From UBA685 sp049890115 (GTDB lineage: Bacteria > Pseudomonadota > Alphaproteobacteria > Puniceispirillales > Puniceispirillaceae), in the NCBI GenBank assembly GCA_049890115.1, contig JBMHCC010000006.1:41155-105154 (forward strand): a DNA stretch of 64,000 nt, read 5' to 3'. The notes beneath the pieces were generated by a model that had not been told where the DNA came from, did no database searches, and saw nothing but the letters and a program-made list of their open reading frames with translations. The translations under genes and the position numbers were made by a program. This document shows positions 57,959-64,000 of the stretch, piece by piece (the stretch's first letter is position 1; the number at the start of each line of letters is the position of its first letter).

Positions 57959-59026
57959 CTATTTTAGTCTGATGCGGTAATGGGTAATTGTCTCACCAGC
58001 AAGCAACATAAATAGCAATAATCCTTTAAATAATCCTGTCACCACTTTTGGAATCCCAAGCGCGATTTGCGCTGAATCTCCGCCTAATTCTGCCAAAGCG
58101 ACAACCAGACCAGCTATGATCACTGCCATCGGATTCAACCGTGCTAGAAAGGCAACAATAATCGCGGTAAAACCATAACCAAATGAAATATTCGGTTGCA
58201 GCTGTCCGATATTGGCAGAGACTTCAATCGCGCCTGCAAGGCCTGCAAGCGCCCCTGATGCCATCATCACAGCAAGGGTGATTCTATCTGGCAGAAAACC
58301 AGCAAATCTGACAGCACGCGGTGATAAACCCATCAGGCGCACCTGATAACCTGCCAGAGAGCGTTGCAAAATAAACCAGGCGATAATCGCCAATAACAGC
58401 GCAAATGGCACAGCCATATGAAGCTGTCCCAATCGGCCTATGCCAGGCAAATCAATCACCGGTATCAAGGCAGCATCTGGATATAATTTGGTTAACGGAA
58501 ATCCGAAAGACATCGGGTTACGCCATGGCCCGCGCACTAACCAGTCAATCAACAAAGTTGCCACATAGGTTAGCATCAATGACACCAGAATTTCATTTGT
58601 CTGAAATCGAACACGTAATAATGCTGGGATAAAGCCCCAAAAAGCACCAAAAGCCATCGCTGCTAGTGCCATTGGCACCAGAATAAGGGGACTAGTGGCA
58701 TCAGGAAACGACAACGCCACCCAACCAGCCCCAATCGCGCCAAGAACAAGCTGGCCTTCAGCACCAATATTCCAAATATTAGCGCGGTAACAAAATACCA
58801 GACCAACCCCAATAATAATTAGCGGGCAGGCTTTAACAAATAAATCAGCTATCTGGTCAGGACGAGATAATGGCTGGATAAAAAAGACAGATAACGCCTC
58901 AAGCGCATCATAGCCAAGGGTTGCAAAAATGATGCCGCCTAAAATGACCGTGATACCTATCGCCAATAGCGGCGTTATGGTCTTTATGGTTGTGGAAACA
59001 GCACTGCGTGGTTCAAGGTAAATCAT
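57959..59026 (-). CDS. ABC transporter permease (nucleoside type, YufP-like)
   Basis: 355-aa membrane permease. Diagnostic segment: VFCYRANIWNIGAEGQLVLGAIGA. Other helices include GAFWGFIPALLRVRFQTNEILVSLML and GYGFTAIIVAFLARLNPMAV. It heads the permease pair; its first 4 bp overlap the ATPase gene (ATGA). Same subfamily as YufP, whose partner ATPase and BMP protein are also present. Confidence 0.9.
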   Translation of the reverse strand: MIYLEPRSAVSTTIKTITPLLAIGITVILGGIIFATLGYDALEALSVFFIQPLSRPDQIADLFVKACPLIIIGVGLVFCYRANIWNIGAEGQLVLGAIGAGWVALSFPDATSPLILVPMALAAMAFGAFWGFIPALLRVRFQTNEILVSLMLTYVATLLIDWLVRGPWRNPMSFGFPLTKLYPDAALIPVIDLPGIGRLGQLHMAVPFALLLAIIAWFILQRSLAGYQVRLMGLSPRAVRFAGFLPDRITLAVMMASGALAGLAGAIEVSANIGQLQPNISFGYGFTAIIVAFLARLNPMAVIIAGLVVALAELGGDSAQIALGIPKVVTGLFKGLLLFMLLAGETITHYRIRLK

Positions 59027-60561
59027 GATGCAACCTCATCCAAGCTAGCGCCACCCATCAGCAAACCAACTTTTTCAGCCGTCATATCAGCTGCAGTAAA
59101 GCATGGCGATAAATGACCTTCATGCAAAACAGCAATATGGCTTGATAGCGCAAAAATCTCTTCCAAATCCTGAGATATCAGAAAAATAGCTGAGCCAGCT
59201 TCTGCCAATTCAAGCAAAGCCTGACGGATAAGCTGAGCTGCCCCCACATCAACACCCCAAGTGGGCTGGCTGACGATTAAAATTGTGGGGCGTTTAATAA
59301 TCTCGCGTCCTACCACAAATTTCTGCAGATTACCGCCTGATAGAGACGAAGCTCGTGCCGATGCCCCTTGCGTGCGGACATCAAATGCGCTGATAATATC
59401 ATTTGTGCGCTCATGCAAAAGCGCATTTTGCAGCAAGCCCTGTTTCACAAATTTATCATCACCAAGGCGCGTGCCATGTGCTGTCATTATGGTATTTTCA
59501 ACAAGGCTCATCTCTGGGACAGCGGCATGACCATTGCGATCTTCAGGAATAAAACCAAGCCCTTTTTGCCGACGTGCCTCTGGTCCTAAATTGGCTATTG
59601 GCGCATCTGCTATTGTGATAACACCAGCATCACCTGCCCCAACCCATTCACCTGTCAGAGCTGCCATCAGCTCATCTTGTCCATTACCTGAAATGCCAGC
59701 AATACCCAAAATTTGACCAGCATAAAGCGAGACATTGATATCATAAAGAGCAGTATCAAAAGGACCATCAGCTGGTCTGTTTAACGATCTGACCTGCAAT
59801 AGTGCGTCTGTGCCAATTTTTGTTTTATCTCGCTTTACATCGCCGATAGATGTGCCCACCATCGCTTCAGCGATTTGGCGCGTTGTATGTTCTTTGGTTG
59901 TGATGGTTGTGATTTTTTTGCCACCTCGCAAAATGGTTGCTTTCGGGCAAAGGGTGAGGATCTCATCAAGCTTGTGAGAGATAAATAATATCGCGCATCC
60001 CTCAGATGCTAATTGTTTTACTACAGCAAAAAGCTGTTCGATTTCTTGCGGCGTTAGAACAGATGTCGGCTCATCCATGATTAATAATTTTGGGTTTTGC
60101 AAAAGACAGCGCAAAATCTCAACGCGCTGTTGCTCACCTACCGATAAATCAGCGACCAGTTTATCAGCCTCAATCGGAATGCCATAAGAGGCAGATAGGT
60201 GTTCTATCTTTTCAGATATGCCAGCTAGGTTTTCACTACCATCTAATGCAAGCTGGATATTCTCAGCAACCGTAAGCGCCTCAAATTGTGAGAAATGCTG
60301 AAACACCATGCCAATGCCCATTTGCCTCGTGGCTTGCGGGCCTTTTAATGTGACAGGCTTACCTTCGAAAAAAAACTGCCCTTCATCAGGCTGCAAGACA
60401 CCATAAATCATTTTGACAAAGGTGGATTTACCAGCGCCATTTTCCCCTAAGAGAGCATGGATTTCACCTGGCTCAATAGCAAAATCAATCGCATCATTGG
60501 CCGTGAATTGGCCAAAATGTTTGGTGATAGCCTGCGCTTCAAATAACGGCGATACAGACAT
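59023..60561 (-). CDS. ABC transporter ATP-binding protein (two NBDs)
   Basis: 512-aa tandem ATPase of a carbohydrate/nucleoside ABC importer (YufO/RbsA class). First domain: Walker A GENGAGKSTFVKMIYG, signature LSVGEQQRVEIL, Walker B LLIMDEPTSVLTP. Second domain: degenerate GISGNGQDELMAALTGEW, signature LSGGNLQKFVVGREI, Walker B ILIVSQPTWGVD (Ser/Gln in place of Asp/Glu, so this half is probably inactive). The ATG at 60559-60561 gives MSVSPLFEAQ; the frame above contains unrelated sequence. First gene of the operon. Confidence 0.93.
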   Translation of the reverse strand: MSVSPLFEAQAITKHFGQFTANDAIDFAIEPGEIHALLGENGAGKSTFVKMIYGVLQPDEGQFFFEGKPVTLKGPQATRQMGIGMVFQHFSQFEALTVAENIQLALDGSENLAGISEKIEHLSASYGIPIEADKLVADLSVGEQQRVEILRCLLQNPKLLIMDEPTSVLTPQEIEQLFAVVKQLASEGCAILFISHKLDEILTLCPKATILRGGKKITTITTKEHTTRQIAEAMVGTSIGDVKRDKTKIGTDALLQVRSLNRPADGPFDTALYDINVSLYAGQILGIAGISGNGQDELMAALTGEWVGAGDAGVITIADAPIANLGPEARRQKGLGFIPEDRNGHAAVPEMSLVENTIMTAHGTRLGDDKFVKQGLLQNALLHERTNDIISAFDVRTQGASARASSLSGGNLQKFVVGREIIKRPTILIVSQPTWGVDVGAAQLIRQALLELAEAGSAIFLISQDLEEIFALSSHIAVLHEGHLSPCFTAADMTAEKVGLLMGGASLDEVAS

Positions 60562-60722
60562 GTAAATAGCAATCCCAAAGCAGATAGTAACAAAAGCGCA
60601 ATAGCGCACCGGCCTATGGGGCGTGATTATGTCTGGTTTCGCTAACAGAGTCTATGACAGATCAATCCTATCGAGATAAAATTATCAATTTACCAGCTAG
60701 CAGGATTTTGCCTGCAAACCGC

Positions 60723-61049
60723 CTAGTCAACCAAAGTCGCACCAGTTTCAGTGCGAAAAATCAATCCATCTTTGAGAATATGAACAGATAGCACCGCTTC
60801 TTTTGTGCCATCTGGAAAATGCATGATGGCATGAGAGACCATAAGCTCATCATTTTCATATAAACAACGTGGCTCACTTGTCTGCCAGTCGCCAGCCATA
60901 AAGCCATCTATAAGCTTTGCCATCTCAGCCTTATTCATGCTGGTGCCTGTCTGATGGCGTACAAATTCAAAATCATCATGATAACAGGCAATCATCGCTG
61001 CGCCATCACGGCTCATCATCGCATCTTTGGTTTTTTCAAAAAGTGACAT
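60723..61049 (-). CDS. NTF2/SnoaL-like protein
   Basis: 108-aa protein with the cone-shaped NTF2-like fold pattern: an N-terminal helix (MSLFEKTKDAMMSRDG), YHDDFEFVRHQTG, then a beta sheet ending in AVLSVHILKDGLIFRTETG. Members include steroid isomerase-like enzymes and binding proteins; the catalytic type cannot be read here. Stand-alone gene. Confidence 0.7.
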   Translation of the reverse strand: MSLFEKTKDAMMSRDGAAMIACYHDDFEFVRHQTGTSMNKAEMAKLIDGFMAGDWQTSEPRCLYENDELMVSHAIMHFPDGTKEAVLSVHILKDGLIFRTETGATLVD

Positions 61050-61292
61050 AAAACGCTCCTATTCAGTCATCACTGCCCTGAAATCAGAAAGCCATCATCG
61101 CCAAATTTTACTGTGTTAAAATCGGGCGATATCATCGCACCATTTTGTTTCAGGACCTTTAGTCCCATCCGTAATTTAGATTATGCTTATAAAAAACCAA
61201 AATGTCCAATTTAAGGCTGGTACAGCATTTTGATGCCTTGTTAAACACCACCTATCACAAAACGCCCCTTCCCAGCTTTCGGCATAGCTGCT

Positions 61293-61508
61293 ATGGCTTA
61301 TCACATGGAAGAGATTCAAGAATTACAGGAAATTATCGCCAATCTGCAGGCAGAGCTTAACGCCATGAGTGGTGAGCTATATCGTCAGCAAAAAGAGATC
61401 ACTGCTTTGACAATTCAAATAGGCTATCTGAATGACAAGCTGAAATCAGTCCAGCAAGATAGTGGCATTTTGCGCAGTGATGAAGATATACCGCCGCCCC
61501 ATTATTGA
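61293..61508 (+). CDS. slyX: SlyX family protein
   Basis: 71-aa coiled-coil protein with the SlyX terminal motif PPPHY. The N-terminal helix shows heptads (EIQELQEIIANLQAELNAMSG). SlyX is widely conserved with unknown function. ATG 61293 gives MAYHMEEI; an ATG at 61305 gives MEEI and is equally plausible. Confidence 0.82.
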   Translation: MAYHMEEIQELQEIIANLQAELNAMSGELYRQQKEITALTIQIGYLNDKLKSVQQDSGILRSDEDIPPPHY

Positions 61509-61635
61509 GCCTGTCATCAAGCAAGCCAGCCAACATTGCGCGCACTTTTCGCAAGCTAGATAAAAAAACGCTGGCAGTCCTTAGCCAATAACGGCAAGAC
61601 TATGTTAAGGAGAAACCATAAAGCAAGAGGTAGCT

Positions 61636-61995
61636 ATGGGACATTATAAAGGGTCATGCCATTGCGGGGCGGTGACATTTGAAGTTGAGACAGATCTGAG
61701 TGCCGCTATGATGTGTGATTGCTCAATTTGCCGCCGCAAAAATGCGGTAATGACAGCTGTCACACAAGATAACATAACAATAACCTCAGGTGAGGATAAT
61801 CTGAGCCTGTATCAATTCAACATGATGGCAGCAAAACATTATTTTTGTAAAACGTGCGGCATCTATACCCATCATAAGCGCCGGCGTGATGATTTAATTG
61901 GTATTAATACAGGATGCCTTGAAAATCTTGACCCTGCAGATTTACCAGAGGTCACCTATATTGAAGGCTCGCAATTCTCAACCGTTGAAAAATAG
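61636..61995 (+). CDS. GFA family (glutathione-dependent formaldehyde-activating) protein
   Basis: 119-aa zinc-binding protein. The Cys motifs GSCHCGAVTFEVE, CDCSICRRK and FCKTCGIYTHH carry the zinc sites of the Mss4/GFA fold. Although named for formaldehyde activation, most members have uncharacterised functions. GAGG is 6 nt before the ATG. Convergent with the cold-shock gene. Confidence 0.85.
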   Translation: MGHYKGSCHCGAVTFEVETDLSAAMMCDCSICRRKNAVMTAVTQDNITITSGEDNLSLYQFNMMAAKHYFCKTCGIYTHHKRRRDDLIGINTGCLENLDPADLPEVTYIEGSQFSTVEK

Positions 61996-62023
61996 CAGGG
62001 CGGCAATCACAAAAATGCCAAAT

Positions 62024-62050
62024 AAAAAGGCAGCATAAAGCCGCCTTTTT
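62024..62050 (-). terminator. Terminator of the cold-shock gene
   Basis: On the minus strand AAAAAGGCGGC pairs with GCTGCCTTTTT across a 5-nt loop, with one G-U pair that is an A-C mismatch on the plus strand. This fixes the minus strand as sense; it ends the csp transcript. Confidence 0.82.
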
Positions 62051-62079
62051 TGGAATCTATCAATCAGGATGAAAGCTGA

Positions 62080-62286
62080 TTATTTTGCAACCAGATTAAC
62101 CGCATGGCTTTTGCCATTTTTACCTTCTTCCAGCTCATATTCTAGCTGCTGGTTTTCTTCTAAACCTGCTAGACCTGAATTTTGTACAGCTGAAATATGC
62201 ACAAACACATCATTGCCACCTTCATCAGGGGTAATAAAGCCGTAGCCTTTTGTTGTGTTAAACCATTTGACTGTTCCTGAAGACAT
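62080..62286 (-). CDS. cspA: Cold-shock domain protein
   Basis: 68-aa OB-fold RNA chaperone. RNP1 is KGYGFIT and RNP2 is DVFVHIS, inside the canonical TVKWFNTTKGYGF and VFVHISAV context. The ATG at 62284-62286 has AAGGAG upstream; the open frame above it is 5' leader. Its leader contains an 8-bp hairpin next to the ribosome site, and a terminator follows the gene. Whether it is cold-induced is not visible. Symbol is generic. Confidence 0.93.
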   Translation of the reverse strand: MSSGTVKWFNTTKGYGFITPDEGGNDVFVHISAVQNSGLAGLEENQQLEYELEEGKNGKSHAVNLVAK

Positions 62287-62619
62287 ATCGTCTCTCCTTG
62301 GGTATTTTAAGTGAATTCTCTTTGAAGCTAAAGCACTTAAACCAGTGAAGACGAAAGTGTTGAGCGCCGAAGACCTGCCAATCGACAAGCTTTTAACAAC
62401 TCTCATAAACAGCCAAGAATTACCAGTGATATTTTTGCTCTTTATGCATTATTCATAAAATTGTCACAAAATAAGAAAAATAGCGCAATGACTGATAATC
62501 ATATCTTTTCTGTAAAAATCAGCTACTCTCATCCTAAAAGAACTTATGTCATTCAAAGCCTTAGAAGGTAAAAGCCAATCGCAAAACCACCACAAAAAAC
62601 ACCAGCACAGCCACTAAAG
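62287..62619. promoter_or_regulatory. Divergent region between csp and the EamA gene, with csp leader
   Basis: 333 bp without a gene that I can support. The part near csp is its leader: TTTAAGTG (62306-62313) pairs with CACTTAAA (62334-62341) in an 8-bp stem with a 20-nt loop directly upstream of the ribosome site. Long structured leaders are typical for cspA-type genes. The rest is AT-rich and presumably carries the two promoters; no riboswitch or repeat is evident. Confidence 0.5.
62306..62341 (-). promoter_or_regulatory. Leader hairpin of the cold-shock mRNA
   Basis: A perfect 8-bp stem, TTTAAGTG with CACTTAAA, lies 9-14 nt upstream of the AAGGAG site on the minus strand. Temperature-sensitive rearrangement of csp leaders is established in other bacteria; here only the hairpin is seen. 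Confidence 0.45.
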
Positions 62620-63489
62620 ATGGCGCAGAATAATTTGCATGGCATTTTATTTATGCTGGCTGGCATGTCTATTTTTGCCATTGTTGATGCGATGGCGAAA
62701 TATTTGACCCAAGATTATCACCCGATGCAGATTGTCTGGACACGCCAGCTTGGGTTTTTTGTTGGGGCTGTCATTTTAATAGCCTGGCGCGGCACAGTTA
62801 TCTTACAAACAAAGCGGCGCGGATTACAGATTTTACGTGGCCTATTTGCTGTTATGTCAGCATGGATTTTTATCACAGGGATTGCGATTGTCCCCTTGGC
62901 AGATGCTACCTCTGTGACCTTTGTGGCACCTTTGATAGTGGTTGTGATTGGCGCACTTGTCTTGCGCGAGCCTGTTGGGTGGCATCGCTGGTCTGCTGTG
63001 ATTATTGGCTTTATGGGCACTCTGATTATTTTGCGCCCTGGTTTTGATGCCTTTAATCCTGCCTTGTTATTTCCGTTTTTTGCAGCTTGTTTTTTTGCTG
63101 GCCGCCAGATTATCTCACGCTATCTGGCTCAGACAGAAACCATGATAACAACCATTTGTTATACGGCGATTGTCAGCTTTATCGCCACATGCATTCCCTT
63201 ATACGCGGTCTGGCAGATGCCAAATGTGCCAAGTCATATCTGGCTGATGCTTGCCATGACCCTGTTAAGTGCGATTGGAGAGATTTGCATTATTTGGGCG
63301 TTGCAAATTGGTCTGGCCGTAGCCGTTGCGCCAATGCATTACACGATTTTGCTATGGAGCACCTTATATGGCTATCTCTTCTTTAATCAGCTGCCAGATG
63401 GCTTTACCGTTGGCGGCGGTCTTATGATCATCGCAACTGGTCTTTATGCACTTTACCGCGAGCATGTGAAACGCACCATGCCATCATGA
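62620..63489 (+). CDS. EamA/DMT family transporter
   Basis: 289-aa ten-helix transporter with two EamA repeats. Segments: LHGILFMLAGMSIFAIVDAMAKYL, VPLADATSVTFVAPLIVVVIGAL and GWHRWSAVIIGFMGTLIILRPG in repeat one; repeat two shows LLSAIGEICIIWALQIGLAV. Of the RhaT/SAM-transporter-like subgroup, exporter of unknown metabolite. No strong ribosome site. A DUF2938 gene follows after 20 bp. Confidence 0.87.
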   Translation: MAQNNLHGILFMLAGMSIFAIVDAMAKYLTQDYHPMQIVWTRQLGFFVGAVILIAWRGTVILQTKRRGLQILRGLFAVMSAWIFITGIAIVPLADATSVTFVAPLIVVVIGALVLREPVGWHRWSAVIIGFMGTLIILRPGFDAFNPALLFPFFAACFFAGRQIISRYLAQTETMITTICYTAIVSFIATCIPLYAVWQMPNVPSHIWLMLAMTLLSAIGEICIIWALQIGLAVAVAPMHYTILLWSTLYGYLFFNQLPDGFTVGGGLMIIATGLYALYREHVKRTMPS

Positions 63490-63509
63490 CATAAAGGGGG
63501 GAAATTGAC

Positions 63510-63980
63510 ATGATAGAGACTATTATTTTGGCTGGCATTATGGGCTGTCTTTTTATGGATATCTGGCAAAGAATGCTGTTTCGGCTGAGCGGCATTGCGC
63601 CGTCTAATATGGCTATGATTGGACGCTGGGCTTACCGCGCTCTTGGCAAAGGAATGATTTTCCAACCTGATATTGACATGGTTGACACCTATCGCAATGA
63701 AGTGCCTTTTGGCTGGTTTTTCCACTATGTCATTGGCGTTGTTTATGCCGTGATTTATGCCTTTTTGATAGAGGTTCACCTTCTGTCAGACAGCCTGATA
63801 GATGGGCTGTTCTTCGGTGCGCTATCGGTGATTGTGCCATGGTTCTTTTTCCTGCCTGCGACAGGTAAAGGCGTGCTAGCTCAGCAAACGCCAACACCAT
63901 TAAAGATATGTGTTCTGGCTTTCATAACGCACTGCATCTTTGGCATAGGTATTGCTTTTGGCTTTCAGATTGCATCCTAA
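63510..63980 (+). CDS. DUF2938 family membrane protein
   Basis: 156-aa membrane protein with four hydrophobic segments: ILAGIMGCLFMDIWQRMLF, FHYVIGVVYAVIYAFLI, GLFFGALSVIVPWFFFLP and CVLAFITHCIFGIGIAFGF. The W-R-Q-R-M and PxTGKGVLAQQTP positions are typical of DUF2938. Function unknown. Co-directional with the EamA gene 20 bp upstream. The remaining 20 bases to the window end carry no feature. Confidence 0.8.
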   Translation: MIETIILAGIMGCLFMDIWQRMLFRLSGIAPSNMAMIGRWAYRALGKGMIFQPDIDMVDTYRNEVPFGWFFHYVIGVVYAVIYAFLIEVHLLSDSLIDGLFFGALSVIVPWFFFLPATGKGVLAQQTPTPLKICVLAFITHCIFGIGIAFGFQIAS

Positions 63981-64000
63981 ACACATCATGACCATTAGAT

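Noticed and set aside
1..64000. CRISPR arrays, IS elements, prophage
   Set aside because: No regularly spaced repeats, transposase, integrase or phage structural genes are visible anywhere in the window.

Overview
The window looks like chromosome of a free-living, probably marine alphaproteobacterium with moderately low GC (mid-40s percent by eye). The alphaproteobacterial signs are a DUF1489 protein, a ScfR/RamB-type short-chain acyl regulator, rlmE upstream of guaB-guaA, and a complete Entner-Doudoroff (ED) set with no phosphofructokinase in view. The style (dense genes, many ABC, DMT and MFS transporters, many sugar oxidoreductases) resembles the SAR116/Puniceispirillales group. That placement is inference; no rRNA or marker search was possible.

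Layout. 1-9300: sugar uptake and catabolism, with an ABC sugar transporter (partial permease and binding protein), two Gfo/Idh/MocA dehydrogenases, an SDR, an aldo/keto reductase, xylose isomerase and xylulokinase, and an EamA exporter. 9300-14300: a hypothetical protein, a possible stand-alone small-peptide or small-RNA unit (9830-10100), an FkbM methyltransferase, a PQQ-type sugar dehydrogenase, a Wzz-like protein, a methyltransferase, and a small membrane protein in an AT-rich patch abutting guaA. 14480-18440: guaA, guaB, rlmE. 18490-24470: an RND efflux pump and its adaptor, divergent from a MATE pump. 24480-32830: glnE, a YeeE/YedE pair, an MFS transporter, secreted proteins, DUF1489 and mgtE. 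33050-37400: an esterase, a mutarotase, an MFS exporter and a methyltransferase. 37490-39370: a 74-codon gene bracketed by RNA hairpins, divergent from scfR.

39365-47862 is the metabolic centrepiece. Read on the minus strand the order is gap, ROK regulator, zwf, pgl, edd, eda, pgi: all steps from fructose-6-phosphate/glucose-6-phosphate to pyruvate plus the GAPDH step, with its likely regulator inside the cluster. Xylose isomerase/xylulokinase, the mutarotase and the PQQ dehydrogenase would feed or flank the same sugar economy. 47990-55620 holds two unknown membrane proteins, an HpaI-type aldolase, a UshA-like nucleotidase, a secreted alanine-rich coiled-coil protein, a third Gfo/Idh enzyme, two tandem Lin0512 paralogues and a HAD phosphatase. 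55676-60561 has tRNA-Gly(CCC) and a BMP-type (probably nucleoside) ABC transporter. The right end holds an NTF2-like protein, SlyX, a GFA protein, a cold-shock protein, an EamA transporter and a DUF2938 protein.

I see no CRISPR array, rRNA, complete IS element or prophage. The most interesting unexplained signals are: (i) the 27-codon reading frame at 9931 with a 13-nt match to the anti-Shine-Dalgarno, a structured leader and its own terminator; (ii) a duplicated guaA 3' end flanking a small AT-rich insert; (iii) hairpins around the 74-codon gene whose wobble pairs fit only its sense strand; (iv) a compact three-way-junction fold at 29711-29761; and (v) zwf and pgl lying in the same frame, separated only by TAG-GCA.
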